Source: Macrocystis pyrifera
Lineage: Eukaryota > Sar > Phaeophyceae > Laminariales > Laminariaceae
Reading direction: 5' to 3'
Length of the DNA stretch: 64,000 nt
NCBI GenBank assembly: GCA_031763025.1
Contig: JASSKH010000003.1
Location: forward strand, 18,694,977-18,758,976
The translations under genes were made by a program, and so were the position numbers. Below, one piece after another: positions 1-13,500 of the stretch (its first letter is position 1; each line of letters opens with the position of its first letter). Under the pieces are notes generated by a model that saw only the letters and a program-made list of their open reading frames with translations, made no database searches and was not told the DNA's origin.

Positions 1-2204
1 CAGGCGAATAGAAAAAGGGCCTGAACAAAAAATCGCCTGCGGCGAATTAAAAAAGGGGGCTCAATTTTTTTTCGACAAGGGCGAATTTGAAAAAAAAAAT
101 TCACAAAAGAAACGCCTACGGCGAACGAAAAAGGCCGCAATTTTTTTTTGGGCCTGCGGCCAAAAAAGCTGTGCGCCCAAAACCGCGTGTTGCGCTGCGC
201 GCAACCAGGCCCTCCCTCCGCGGCTGTTGCAGAAAACAGTTATTTTGACCAAAATGTTGCGCCAGCGGAACAGCTAATTATATTCTTGCTGGCAGTACAT
301 ACTGGACCAGGGCCCAGCCGTTCTGTAGTACGACGTGTCTGTGTTCCGTTTGTCACAAGTCATTCAACAAGCTCTGCTACGCTAACGTTTCGCCTGACTG
401 GTATCTCTTGACAATACTCAGTGGCCAATTGGTACCACGTGCGTGTGCAAGACCCGCATCGCATCTCAGTGGTCACAGCAGTAACAGGTATATTTTTTGG
501 CTCGTTGCGTAGTGGTTCAATTTGCGCTCCCAATATGAACCCGGGCTGTACTTCCTACTGCTGCTGTGCAATCATGGTATTGCATATTGCACGTACGGTA
601 GTCATCCTCCGACGAATGGCATGTTACTATTAATACTACCCATGTATTACAGGCATTGCTCTCGGCGAGCTTTTTTTTCCATATTTGCGAAATAATTTCC
701 CTATTCGTACCTGGTATTTGTGAAATAGTTTCCAAGTTTGTGAAATCAACTTCCTGATATTGTCCCCTCTGTGGATTTCACAAATTTGGAAATTATGTCA
801 CAAAAATTTGGAAATTCTGGAAGAAAAATAACTTGCTGATCTGATATCAACCGTAATCGCACGATCTGATGGAAATCTGGCAGTAGTCTCAGTCGTCTGT
901 CTCGTAGAGCAAACCATTTTCGTTTTTTTTCAAGTTGATACGTCAGCAGGGAGAAAAACGCCCATCATTTTTATAGTTGAAGGGAGGATGTCGGATTTCG
1001 GCGTCAGGTCGTTACGGCGAGGTCGTGTGTCGGTAAGTAAAGATCAATGTTATTATGATTGGTCCGGTTCCCGATAATTTCGTGATATCCAATGTCCCCT
1101 ATTAATTAACGCCTGCTATGGGACTGCATTTCCGTTATGGGGATGGGGACATATTGCTTCAAGTGTTTTTTCCCCCAAACGGGACTGCAGTTTCAAAAGG
1201 GTAAACAAAAGCCACATATTTACGTAGGAAAATACCCTGCTTTTCTTCAGAATGAAGGAAAAAAGTGTGTTTTGGCATATTTTAATGTGTGCGCTTTTGT
1301 TGTAGCTGGGATGTCTCTGGACCATCCCCTGTTTTTTTTTTTCACCCGTGAGAAACTCTTTTTCTGCTTTTTGGCGTGATACGCGAAAGCACTGACCAAG
1401 TTTGGCCGTATTCCGACATCTTTGCTTTTAACTTTTAACCCCTTTGCCATGGACTTTCGGTTTGGGGACCAAACGGTCGGAGTTTTCACAGAAAAGTCTT
1501 TGGAGTTGCATGTAAGGGGTATAGCTGCCAACCTTTTTCTGTGCATCTTGGAGCGAGTGCATTCGGTCGACCCTTGCATCGCGGGTTTACGGGTCTATTA
1601 TTGTCTTTCGTCTAAGCGTCGCGCGTCCGCGCAAAAACCTGGTATATCTTGCAGCAAAAAACCGAGTTGTAGTGTCGGAATATGGAATATCGAAACGAAA
1701 AGGTTTCGGTACATGCACGAGGTACATGCCTTCTGTTGTTGTACCAGCATGTACGAGATATTAATATTTATGTTACCTCAGTATTAGTAGTAGTCATATT
1801 TTCGGTATGTACTTGAGATGTAGCATACTTTGTCCGCACATATATTAATAGATGTCGGGAGGAATCTGTTTTTCTGAGTTGGCAGGGTCAAGGTGCGTTT
1901 GTTTTTTCTAGTATTTGGGACGTCGAGAAACCGACGAAAATCACGGACATTTTTTGGTGTGATCATCCATTGAACCGTCTACAAGCGGCGTGAGCGCCCA
2001 ACAGTAGTAATGGTAACAGCAGTATGGGTGGGGTCGTGTTGGCGCCGTGCAGTACATACAACTCCTGGCGGTGTCACCATAATATTAATAGGACATGGGT
2101 TTTGCATCATCCCGCAAACACGGAGTGGGCGTTGCTGTGAGGGTCATTATTTGCGGTCACTTTTCCCCCTTTCGATTGCTATGGGGGTTAATGTGTAGTC
2201 ATCA
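1..2204. other. Intergenic, no gene recognised
   Basis: I see no exon with flanking splice sites and no recognisable protein. The first 160 bases are a low-complexity patch of GGCGAA and poly-A/T runs. The dispersed motifs TACCTGGTA (708) and TATTAATA (1759, 1843, 2083) occur here. Confidence 0.5.
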
Positions 2205-2525
2205 GGTTATCAGCATGAAAATATCAAAATAGACAAAACTTGAAAATTCTGCTGTACAGCAGTAGCAGATTCCTATCCCACCACTGTACGTCTCGTGTTG
2301 TAAGTGTCCATCATTTACTATACCTGGTATGCATCAGTCGTTCGGGCTATGTACGGGACAATATTTTTGCTTGTTTCAGTATCAAATAGACGGACTTGAA
2401 GATACTGCTGTACAGCAGTCAGTCGTAGCGGATTCTTATCCCACTGCAAAACTCGTGTCGTAAGTATCCGTCATTTACGATATGCATCAGTCGTTCGGAC
2501 CATGCACGGGGCAATATTTCCTTGT
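2205..2525. repeat. Direct tandem duplication of about 165 bp
   Basis: Two diverged copies lie side by side (about 2215-2365 and 2379-2522). Each runs from an AAATAGAC stretch through the perfect 14-bp palindrome CTGCTGTACAGCAG (2249-2262 and 2405-2418), then ATTC(C/T)TATCCCA, then ATGCATCAGTCGTTCGG and a CAATATTT end. I see no coding potential. Confidence 0.8.
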
Positions 2526-3553
2526 TACTATTAATAGCTGCGTCATGAGCATTCCCGTAACTTCCTGGAATCCCTCGGTGTACTCCTCAATATACTGCTG
2601 TTTTGGCGGCGAAGCGGCGAGCCACCACCCCCTCCCAGGCTGTGAGGGATTCTCGCGTGGGGCAAAAATATGACGCAGTTTTTGCTCTTTTTTCCGTGAC
2701 TATTATGCTGCTGTACGGACGGGGGGAAACATGATGGGTCGGTCTTGTATTTGGTTGCGGTCAGGGTGTGCACAGATTTGCGCCACTTTCTCTCCCAGCG
2801 ACCGCCTATCTTTTTCTCTGTTTCTTTTTTTCTTGTGTGGAGGTTGATGGCTGCCGTTTCTTACGAAGATGCTTAGCGACTACTTACACCGTCATTTACT
2901 ATCTTGGTTCTCGATTTCGGCTGTATTCATCTTTGTGTTCACACCAAATTTCTGACAGCATGGTTTTAACTAGAGCGGCACCCCGACGGGTACCTGTCAC
3001 TATCGGGTTACCGCTAAGAACCGGAGCCATTACCCAACCCGGGCGCGGCGTACCCGGCGGGTATTGAGGGTGCCCGCGGCGAATTGGCGGGTACCCATTC
3101 ACCCATTACCCGGGTATTTTTCACGAGTACCCGCAAGGCTTTCGAGGCGATTGTAGTCTTTAAGTGGCGGTAATTGTACTCCTCCACTGGCACAAACAAT
3201 GCCCAGTACGTAAAGAGTGTGCTGGAGTCGGTTTGATGTCAAAAATGCACAAACTGTACGTATTCAGTGTCAGTTAGTTGTATGACAGAAGCAACACATC
3301 AACAGGCGACACACACAGCCTTGCTGGTACTAGTCACTGACTACTACTTGTGGTAAGTGGTAGGTCTCGTGTTCACAGACAGCATAGCCGTGTGTGCAGG
3401 TTGGACTAAGATGGTGGCTGCAACATGGAAATGTGAGGGTGGTGGAATGGTACCCGGCACGTCCTCCCCTTGAAACATTCGAGTGCGAATGCCTGTACAT
3501 GGATACTTGGCAGGTACCCGTTGCTGGTACCTTGCACCAAACAAAGGGAACAC
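2526..3553. other. Intergenic, no gene recognised
   Basis: No supported exon. Positions about 2985-3135 are rich in GGGTACC/ACCCGGGTA-type words, giving a short GTACCC-repeat patch of unknown origin. Confidence 0.4.
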
Positions 3554-3662
3554 ATTACGGGGGACCATAGTAAATAGGACCTACGATTCTACTCTAAAAC
3601 CTTTATATTTAACTTTTTTTACTAAAAACATTTGGTCCTATTTACTGTGGCCCCCCGTAATA
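3554..3662. mobile_element. Palindromic MITE, copy 1 (AAATAG type)
   Basis: The ends are ATTACGGGGGACCATAGT and its near-complement GGCCCCCCGTAAT. The arms extend about 30 bp inwards through AAATAGGACC, leaving an AT-rich centre. The element has no coding capacity. The TTACGGGGG termini abut TA or AT, as expected for a TA-targeting (Tc1/mariner-like) non-autonomous element; that class is inference. Confidence 0.85.
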
Positions 3663-5030
3663 GTATGAAGGCCAGAACAGGCCAGGACGTGAGATGGAAA
3701 ACGCAAGTACAGCAGTAATGGTCCCTCCATGGGGCCGGTATACAGTGTATCCGCCGGCCAACAATACGGGCACTATATTGATAGCAGCAACCGGCATTGC
3801 TCCGCACACTACCACACTGGCTCATCTCATCCCGTCTGCGCCAAGCGATCGATTCCACAGGGACTATATCATACATAGCGGGCAGCCGGCACTTGTCCAC
3901 CGACACTACTATAGAGGGAAAACATGTATGTGCACGATTTTTGCAGGCAGCATCGGACTGCCAGTGCCTGGGTTAGGGAGGAGGTTATTTATGCCAGGGT
4001 TACACCGCAAGGAATTGGATGTACGCCACGGTGCGAACATGAGCTATACGTGGTATACTCTTTTTCGCGCTCGCACTGTGATAGACGACACTACAGTATA
4101 GCAGTATTAATAGCATTAATCGACGGATTGTAGGCGCCACCCACGTGTTGCGTCAAGAATTTTGAGGAGGAGGGGCGGGGGGGGAGAGTGATTAATCATC
4201 CCTGATTAAGGCCTGAAAACTGAATGCCATGTTGGAGGTCCTCTATGCAATCATACCTCCAACTTTGGAAGGTAACGTTAATGGTAAGTCCTCGAGTTTC
4301 ACCGTGTTTTACCGGTTCCCCAGGGATATTAACAAAATTGCTAATAATCGGGGATGGCACACTACGATTGTAGACGGATTATAGACGACAGTCCTCATTT
4401 TCCCCCCTTTGACACCCATGGAAAGCGACAACGAAAACAATCGGGCGATGTTTTCATCGGTCTATTACTGGTGTAGCTGGTATAGGAACAGCGAGCAGGA
4501 GTACGAGTCTCGTTGACACATCGCCAAAAATCTAGGCCGTGGTCATAAGACAGGCTCCAATAACCCTGGAGTGCAGGAATACCTTAGGATTGAATGGATA
4601 ATACCGCCTCGGTACAAAACAGCGGTACTATCACTAACATCCCGAAAGAGTGGAATAATACCGCTTCATCTGTTAACTGTGTAAAAGGCACGTTCGGGTA
4701 GTATTACTAGTTTTACATCTCCGCACAGATCAAAGGCACTCATCAAAGCCACTCAACACAGCGGGTCCGACTTAAATATGGCTGCTGTGCATAACGGTAC
4801 ACTCAATTCTCCACGCGGAACGGCTTCTATTTTTTCTTGGGGTGGGGGCAGGGGGGGGGCATTGCAGCAGTAGTTAGTTGTCTGCTCCGGCGCGCATTTT
4901 TATCACGCACTGAATGGTATCACTTTGTATCACTTTGTATCACTTTGTATCACTCAATCATCGAACCAGTCGTTGAATCATTAAATCGAATCAGTCACTT
5001 ATTTATGGTGAGTGAATCGAATCAACCCGC
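3663..5030. other. Intergenic, no gene recognised
   Basis: An open stretch at 3694-4101 lacks splice context and any domain I know, so I do not call it. A short tandem TATCACTTTG repeat sits at about 4917-4955. Confidence 0.4.
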
Positions 5031-5039
5031 GTCATAAGG

Positions 5040-5310
5040 AGGCAAGATTTTGCACACGTCGGGCAGGTCAGATATATCATCTACAGACAGATCAGATTGA
5101 TCCTCTCGATCCTGAGCTGCCGTTACGATATGCTGTGGAAAATCTGTGTAGTACAGATCCCGCCCAAGAAACACGTTCTAGATCATACATATCATACGGT
5201 TTCCACCGGGCAACATGAGCTAGATCATACAGATCATACAGATCAGTGATCTATCTTCCCTTGAAGACCTAGATGGTGACGTGGGAATCGTCCGGGGTGT
5301 GAAATGTTGC
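5040..5310. repeat. GATC-rich dispersed repeat, copy 1
   Basis: Iterated AGATCATACAGATCA words are followed by TCTTCCCTTGAAGAC and CCGGGGTGTGAAATG. The same order of blocks, diverged, recurs at about 43690-43985 inside an intron of the aminotransferase gene, so this is a dispersed family and not one microsatellite. Confidence 0.55.
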
Positions 5311-5539
5311 CCACTAGGGACAGATCAGACAGATCATCAGATCATCTGGGACTTGGATCTGTCGATGGAGTCATCTCCTCCCCCTTCCCCCTTCACCTTT
5401 CTGCCCCTAGTTCAAACTGTATTTGATGAGGACCAAAACTGCCCGACAATGGTGTATCTCAAGCCTTTTCTCAGTCTCGATCCCCGTTTTTATCCTCAAC
5501 GCTGTCTCATTCTTGATCATCACACCAGTTGCAGTATGT

Positions 5540-5705
5540 CTCGATACAACTCTTGATCCTATTCTCAAGGTGAACATCTGAATCTCGGTCTCGATCGTAC
5601 AGCAATCTCATTCTCGATCTTGATCTCGGTCTTGATGCCAATCTCGATTTTTATCTCGATGCTGATCTCAATCTCAACCTCCAATTCCATCTCATTGTGA
5701 ATCTC
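5540..5705. repeat. TCTCGAT-type short tandem repeat
   Basis: Degenerate 12-bp-scale units of the form TCTCGATCTTGA or TCTCAATCTCAA run for about 160 bp. Non-coding. Confidence 0.6.
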
Positions 5706-5709
5706 AGTC

Positions 5710-5900
5710 TTGCTTCAACCCGCCCCGATCCGTTCCTTCTCATTTACACCGAACGCGTGGAACAGCTCGCGCGTCAACGATAAGATCCTGGTCTCAGGGG
5801 GCTGCTGGCTCCCGGGCAGGCGTCTTGTCCAGGGGAGGACAGAGGGAGGGGACGGTAACACGTCGGTTGGCTTCGTGTACCAGCGACTCGGACTGCGAGG
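5710..5900 (+). other. Possible exon, weak
   Basis: A GC-rich open stretch lies between an AG acceptor (TGAATCTCAG, about 5708) and a good donor (GCGAG|GTGAGA, 5900). The block GCGACTCGGACTGCG next to GTGAGAG recurs about 115 bp downstream (about 5999-6022). The reverse strand also has an open frame with splice-like borders, so strand and reality are unsettled. It could be an upstream exon of the membrane-protein gene. Confidence 0.2.
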
Positions 5901-6133
5901 TGAGAGCTTACAATAGAGCGACTGACGACACAATCGTAGAGCTACTGCTGTACTGCTGTACTCGAGTAGGCTGCTGGAGTGGGTCATGATGTTACCTTGC
6001 GACTCGGACTGCGGGGTGAGAGCGGTAGCAGTGGGCCACAAAGTAGATCTGCTTGTGGTCGCTAGGGGACATTCTTGAGGACATCCCCGGGTTTCCTACA
6101 GCAGGTAGGTATATATCGCGCGGCGGGTATAAC

Positions 6134-6200
6134 GGCTGCTGCTGCTGTTGTTGCTGCTGCTGCTGCTGCTCGGCTGCGGCTGCGGCTGTTGCGGCTGTGG
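6134..6200. repeat. CTG/CGG trinucleotide tract
   Basis: Imperfect (CTG)n passing into (TGCGGC)n. No gene context. Confidence 0.8.
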
Positions 6201-6499
6201 AACTGAAGTGTGTCACCTCGGTGATGCTTGAGCGATGCTGGCCCTGAACTTAGTGGTCGTCCCAGGACTTGCCCAACATGCTGCTGTGCGGTACGCTACT
6301 GTTATTCGACAGTAGAGTTGCGATACTATTTATACGGTAGTAGCTCCGGGGCCCGCACGGGCCTGCGCCTTGGCCTGTCGTTGAGTTTATTTGTGCGCGA
6401 CACATGCATTGTGACATTGGTCGGCGTCGAATAGGTGGTACCGGCACTCTTCTCTTCATGGCAGGAGCATGGCAGTAGCATGGCAGTAGACTTGATGCT

Positions 6500-6915
6500 T
6501 CTATAATAGGGCTTCTGTTGCTATTAATGGGCGCAGTATAACTGCTTGAACTTGATACCAGGCTGGTGCACTACTGCTGTATGAGTAGTGCTGCTGCTGT
6601 GGTTGCAGTTGCATCTTAAACGTATATACCTTGTACTGCTTGTTGTACTGTTGTATGTAATACTGCTGTATGTAGTACGATTCGTACTTGAGTCGAAGTT
6701 GATACTGCTGCTGCAGTTCTATTGTACCACAGGTATTACGGTAGCGGTAGCGGTAGTGTGTACAAACACTACTTGCGGCGTTAACACGCAGCTTGCTAAT
6801 CTGAGTTTCGAGAAGAAAATCACAGATGAGTTGAGTTTTTTTTTTCAACTTTTATACATACTAAAATTAATGTTAATGGTAGAAATTGATACTGCTGTTG
6901 TAGTGGTGGTCTAGT
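6500..6915. repeat. TACTGCTGTA-rich low-complexity region
   Basis: Repeated TACTGCTG, TTGTACTG and GCGGTA words give long open frames rich in Leu, Val or Gln on both strands. I read these as compositional and not as a gene. Confidence 0.45.
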
Positions 6916-7401
6916 TGAAGTATTTATTAAATGGTGTCTGGGTTGCATTCGCCAAGTCCCAGCTATCAAACAGCGGTTTAGTGATGTATTTATTACACGT
7001 GTAGGAGAGGTCCGAACTTTGAATATTGCCTCCATATTCACCAATTATATACCAGGTATTCATATATTAACAGCGGTTTAATGACGTGTAACATGAGTAG
7101 GAACCTACAATAGGACGACTATTGTGGAATATTGAGGGGCTATTCATAGGGAGTTTCGTCTCGTCGGCCATCACGACAGATTGGACGAACGTACAGCAGT
7201 CTTTTTTTTTTTTTTAAACGAGCGCTTTCTAAAAAATAAATAGCGTTGCTCCCTACCTGCAGCCGAGACGCCAAATGCTGAAATGTCAGACGGCGGTAGT
7301 CCCGCAGCAGGTCACGGCATTTTTTTTGTTCCGGATTGTGTGTGGAGATACACCAAGATGGCTTGTTTGGCGCTGCCACACGCTCGGGCGTCAGCTACTT
7401 T

Positions 7402-7506
7402 TACGGGGGACCATAGTAAATAGGACCAAATATTGTTACTAAAAATGGGGAAATATATAGGTTTTGATGTTATCGTAGGTCCTATTTACTATGGTCCCCC
7501 GCAATA
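7402..7506. mobile_element. Palindromic MITE, copy 2 (AAATAG type)
   Basis: ACGGGGGACCATAGTAAATA at the left is mirrored by TATTTACTATGGTCCCCCG at the right. It ends just before the first candidate start codon (7512) of the membrane-protein gene. Confidence 0.9.
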
Positions 7507-7553
7507 TTAATATGTCAATAGAGGTGAACTCAGAGTGTTCCCGAGGAGCCAGG

Positions 7554-10500
7554 ATGGCGTTCAAGGATTATAGTGATCCCGAGGCGGTACGGTCGAGGGG
7601 ACAGGACCTGGTATCCGCACCATATATATTTTTTTTCTACATGTGAGTGGTGGCTAACCTGGACTTGCTTTTGTGTTCGGTGTTACCAGGCGAGCGAAGC
7701 GGAGGAAGCCGCGTTACAACGGGATGGTTTGACCATCTTCTGCGACGAGCAGTGCGAGGACACCGGTAGCGACATATTCCAGGGCACGTGGTGCGACTTC
7801 CTGGGGAAGAGTGGCTGCCGCGCCTGCGACGTCTACAAGTGCGTGTCATTCAGGAGTTGGAGATATGTAGATATTGGGGGGGGGGGGGAGGGGGGGCATC
7901 CTATCTCGATCTGCTTCTTGTATCTTCTGGAGATCGAAGGCGGATAATGCAAACCCCTGTTCACACTGACATTTTCCGATCGAACGTCGCAGCTTCTTTG
8001 CTTTCGTCGGCCTGTTCCATCCCGGTTTGCTTTCGAGTTCACACTCAGTCGCGTGCGTTTTGGCTTCAGAGGCAGTGCATAGCAGCTCATCCTATTATCT
8101 ATACATATTGCAGCAGCAACCATTGCCTACTTCGTAGTGGTGCTGGTATTTTGTTTGTGACAAATTCAGAAGTGTATCGTTCGTTGCTCACTAAACAAAT
8201 AATATCGGATTTTGTAGACTGCTCTACAAAACAAAATTTATATAAAATAAAAAAATCTACACCCCGTACTCGTTTATATCTCGAAGCACGCGCGATCAAA
8301 GTATCACCCACATGCAGCGTGCAACATGACTCCGAGGAAATTTTCGATCTCGCAGCCAAGGTGTCTCTTTTACTTGTTGCTTTCGTACACGTACCTGTGG
8401 TGCTGATACCAGGTACCTTTTGCTTGCAGGCAGTCTATCCGTGTAATACCGTTCCTTTTGCTATGACGCCGTACACGTTGGTACAAGTGTGGCTTGGTAC
8501 GTATGACGCCAAGGGTAGCTGGTCCTGTTTTTTCAAGATTTTTGTTCGTGTTTTATTGCTTTTTTGTTACAACCCCTAAAGGGCGGTCCTAACGAAGAAC
8601 AAAAAAAGAAAACAAAAGTTGAATACACGAACAAATTTTCGCTTTTTTGTGACAAAAACAGCAGTTTAAGTCCTAATCGAGGAAAAAAAAACGAAAAACA
8701 AGAACGAAATTTAAACCAGTGGTGGAGTCGAACTTTTACGCGGTGCATTTTTTCAGAATGACTTTACCGCCACAGCAGCACGTGATTCCCAGCAATAAGC
8801 GCTCAACAAAGCCGGTGGGTAGTAGATAGACCCAAGTCGCACACGCGAGGCACCCCTCACAGCAGGCCGTTCTCGTGGTCCAACCCGCTCCGTCCGGAGT
8901 GCTCTAGAAGTTGCGTCTCGACCACCGCTGTTCGATGGCAGACGTTTTAGTGTTGACTGGCACTCTTGGCGAAAATCTACAGCCGCAGCCACTTCCTTGA
9001 TCCCCCGTTTTCTTTCGAGGGCACTCCTTGCTCATACCCTACCCACCCATACCATTATGTACCAAAATATAAGCAACTTTTATATATCAACATGTAGTTT
9101 AAACGCTCCTAATATATCGGGGCACAGTGGTATATGCTTGCGCCGTCAGCAGACAAACCACGTGGCAGCCATATGTACTACAGCAGTGTACTACAGCTGT
9201 AGTAGTACCTCGGCCGTCGTGCGCTTGCCAACCGGTCGTAGAGACTTTATCGGAACTTCATCATAACGCTCCGAGCTCCTCCTATGTTCCTCTTCGCCCC
9301 TGGGTAACCCATATGCCGTTTATTGCGCACCCATTGCTTAAAAATTACATTAAGTGCTCCGGGACTTGGAAAAAACGAAACGTGAAAATGGCGGTATGGG
9401 GATCTCTATTATTAGTAATAGTTAATATTGATAGCTCTATTTTTTTCAATTTGACCAACAAAACCCACTGCTCTTGCTCTGTAGTTCTGCTCTTTGTTCT
9501 TTTATTTCGCTTCTTCCCCTCCTCGTGAGGGCCCCCGCTAAAAGGCTACCTGGTACTTGAAATTCCAGTATTGATATTAATAGTGCAGTTTTGTAGTTTA
9601 CAGTGTTTATACTGCTGTACGTGTTTATAGTATTCATATTACGGGGGGCCATAGTAGATAGGACCTACGGTACACACAAAAACCTTTACATTTCAGTATT
9701 TTTACTAACAATATTTGGTCTTGTTAACTATGCCCCCCCGTAATAATAATGTTCACGAAAGAGGAAACAAAATACACGCGAAGGCAGATAAATAAACATG
9801 ACGTGTCTTCTTCTCTATTATTAGTGTAGATCTGCAACTGAACCTGTCGTCGGCTTGTTTTTTTTTTTGGTGCCTGCTTGCTCGTTTCATTCCGGCGCCC
9901 CCTTCCTCTTCCCACGCCACCCCCTCATGATAATGGTACGTACGTACGTAGAGCACGTCTGTGGCTAAACACGGAAACCTCTATTATTTCTAACTTGAGT
10001 GCTACGTTTTTTTTCTTGTCTTTTTTGGCCTTTTGTTATCTGTTTGTTTTCTCTTTTCTGTCCCTTTTTCCGGTGTGCCTCTTCGTCTGCTTGGTATTGC
10101 TTCGATCGTGCAGCAGTTATTTATCTGTTCCTCTTCAGCCCGCACGTGTTCTTCTTGCGTTCGGTTGGTCTCCTTGCGTTATTCGCTGTCTTCTCTCATT
10201 TTTAGTTCTCACTGGTTTTGTTTGTTCTTGTACAGTACCAGGTGGTAATTATTATTCTCTTGTTGGGCTTGCTTTGTTGTGTTTTTGTACCCGGTGCGTC
10301 GGCACCTGATTTTCTCACCTTGATTCGTTAGCGATTATTTTCATTCCGTCTCTGCAGTCTTTGACCACAGAGTTCATATCTCTACACGTAGGATGAAGAA
10401 TGAAGACGGGCGCTGTGATGCCGTTGGGTAGAAAAAACTGTGGGCGGTGAAGACAACACTTGGTAGAGTTAGTAGTGCACAAATAGTTTCAGAAAGAGGA

Positions 10501-13500
10501 ACCACAGCCGAAGGGATACATGTTCGCTTGATCTACGGTAGTCTCTGCTACTATTCACGTAGATCTGCAGGTGGACGTTATCGGAGGCTTGCTTTACGTC
10601 GGCGCCTACGTATTTTCTCCTGTTACCCCTACCCCCTCCCTTATTCGGTGCACCCCCCTCCCCTTTTGCCTTCCCAGAGGCCGAAAAAGGTACAGCAGTA
10701 CCCCTACCCTCTGTCAGTAACCCCCCCCGCCCCCCCCCAAAGGGTATGGCAGTACCCCTACTCTCTGACTAGCCCCCCCACCCACCCACCCACCCCCGTT
10801 TTCCTTCATAGCGCCGATCTTCCACTAGCCCCGCCCTAGTATTTATTTCGACGCTGTCACTCTTCCGCAAAAAAGTCCGCCTCACAAGCGGTTCCTGGCG
10901 GAAGTCAGCTCATCCTTCAAGCGACTAGCGGAGCACTTCTCGGCCCTTCGCTCTTGGCGCAAGCAATGCCTGCCTGGTCGGTGAAAACCCGACGTGCTCC
11001 GTCCCGGCATTGTAGCGATACACGGGTTTGTGGTCATACGACTACTGTACGGCCATTCATGACAATGATTACCCGCCCTCCTCTATGGCTACGGCCATGC
11101 GTGATATCGAGTACCCCCCTCCTCTCGTCCTTGCCTTCCCGTTATAATTTGACTATTACAGGAGACCATAGTAAATGGTACCTGTACTACACATGAAAAC
11201 CTGTATATTTCCCTGTTTTTACCAACAACTTTTGGTCCTATTTACTTTGGTCCACCGTAATAGCTAGCCAGCTCCGCATTTTCGCCTCCCCAACGGCGTA
11301 AGATCTCTAACCAGCTACCCCCCCTCCCTGGCCTTTCGCCTCCTCAACGACCTAATTGTGACCCAGCTGCGAGGGGTCTGTGGGGTCTTGCGTCCCCTGC
11401 GATGGAGAGGTGCCTATCCCGCCGGTGGAGTCGACGATCCCACCTGAAGAGGGACAGACGCCTGTCCCGGTGGAATCCGACACGTCTCTCCCTCCCGCCG
11501 CCATCGGTGAGCAAGAACACCACAGGGCTACCAGCGTCAGTCGACGTCGCTTAATGGACGGCAAGTGAAGTGTGACGATGATAATGCGGTGGTGATGGTG
11601 GTGGTCCTGATTGCGTTGGGTGGGTGGCTGCTGACCTGATCCGTGGAATGAGGCCTGGCGTTGGGCTGAACCGAGCCCGACGGGGGAGAACGAGAGGAGA
11701 CTGGACTGACTGGGCTTATAACTCGGGGCTGGTTGCAAGGGTCTTGGCGTGATGAGAGCGTGATGAATGTATTGCGTTTTTCGTCTTGAATGGTGAAAGA
11801 CCTACCTGGTACTTCGTTCGCTGTGCGTGCTCATGATTTCGTTTTCTCGAGGCATGCATTTTTTTTATCCTGTTCGTCGACCACATGCTCATCGCTGACT
11901 CTCCCCTCTGTTGTCCCCCCTCTGCGCCTTGCCTTTTTTTTGCGCGTTTGCTTGCTCCGTATATGCGCCGTATTTCTTTCCTTTTTTTTTCGTTTTCCCC
12001 CCTGCCCTCTTTTTTGTCCATTCCCTGGTTTTTGGCGTTTTTGTTTTTTTGGTTTGACGTTTCCCGTGGCAGAACCTGATTCGTGCACCACTGCGGCTTG
12101 CGAGGCGAACGCGAGCGAAGAGGACAGTGGCTACATATCGGAAAACAGCCTCACTCTCTACTGCGACGAGAAATGCTTCGACACGCCCGAAGACCCTTTC
12201 GGCGGGCTGTGGTGCAACATGAGGGGCCTGGGCCAGCCCTGCCGAGCCTGCCGGGCTGACAAGTAAGCGCACCGCTCGTGTATATACCAATATGACTTTA
12301 GTTTGTCTATAGGATGCCCGTCTTTCGGGGCGCGTCGAGACCTCAGTTTTGGCTTTTTCGGACTGTTTTCTTTTTTTTGTCCATGCCGTTTATCATCCTC
12401 GCCGTTCTTTTTTTTCCGTCCATTTACTACAGCTATTAATATTAAGGGAGACCATAGTAAAAAGGACCAAATTTTGTTGGTAAAAATCGGGAATTGTATA
12501 GTTTTTTTAGTGTACCGTAGGTCCTGTTTACTATGGTCCCCCGTGTTAGTAGTCGTGGCTCAGATCCGGGGTCACAGAGCAGGCTCCTCTCCTGTCCCCC
12601 CTCCGCAGCGCGGTTCGTGCCCTGCATTTTTTTTCGCCAGAAGACATGAGCCCTTTCGTCCCTCTCGACTCGCGTCGTATTTGGAGTTTCCTGAAGGGTT
12701 CGATGTGCACCTTCTGCCGCGCCCCAATCAACCAAGGCACACACACAAGTTGACGATATTCACAAATATCAAATATCCTGTACATGAAAGCAACAGCTAC
12801 GTATGTTATTTTACAGCATGCTGCTGCTGTATTACCCTAGAGCTGTAGTAGAGTTGCAGCCTCTACTAATAGTGGTGTTTTGTTATGTATCGCTTTGGCC
12901 GTGAATATAACACCCGTTTTAAGCCCGATATGAAGATCGAAAAGAGTTTCGTGGTGGAGGAGGGCCAGGCTAGAGGTCAATCGCTGTCTGCTACCACACG
13001 GTATACAGCAGCAGTAATGTTAATAGTATTAATAGCGGTTTTACCCATTTCAAGAACATCCGGTTCAACTCTTTGTGGTACTGCAGTTCTGTTTTTGGGA
13101 GAAACGACTAAAATAAAACAAGCGTGGTGTCCCCAAAGCGAGACGTCAGTCCTATAAGACCAGGTGAAACGGCTTGTCACGCGAAAAAAATACTTGAAAT
13201 TAGTCTGGAATCATTTTTTCAGTAGAGAACGATCAGACCAAAACGGAGATGAGGGCATGTAATTTGATAGGCTTATCACCGGCCGGTCTTGAAATGGGAA
13301 AATGGGTACGCCACACTACTGCTGCTAGCTAGCTGTGTTAAGGTAGCTTTTGGCGTGGAACAATGATAATGTAAACCGATTTGGCCCGGAATACAAAATT
13401 AATACAACCTGTAGTGCATTATTACTCCTGTACCAGGTACCAGGTATATTTGATAATATTAATATCATAGTGCAATATTTCCCCTTGTGGAGTACCAGGT

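Larger units (their letters stand above)
7690..11506 (+). other. Eight-cysteine module 1 (two exons)
   Basis: Exons 7690-7838 and 11367-11506 encode C-x3-C-x12-C-x7-C-x2-C-x4-C-x6-C-x2-C, with the landmarks FCDEQC, GTWC, GCRAC and CVPC. The intron splits an Asn codon (AA|C) directly before cysteine 6. A Pro/Glu/Thr-rich spacer follows (VPIPPVESTIPPEEGQ). Confidence 0.75.

Noticed and set aside
3694-4133. 135-codon open frame starting with ATG
   Set aside because: No recognisable motif, no splice context, and a second overlapping frame is equally open.
6588-6914. Hydrophobic Leu/Val-rich open frame that might be a membrane protein
   Set aside because: It arises from TACTGCTG/TTGTACTG low-complexity sequence, has no ATG at its start and no splice or domain support.
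9878-10309. 143-codon hydrophobic open frame
   Set aside because: T/C-rich intronic sequence; long open frames follow from lack of A, and a similar tract recurs at 14240.
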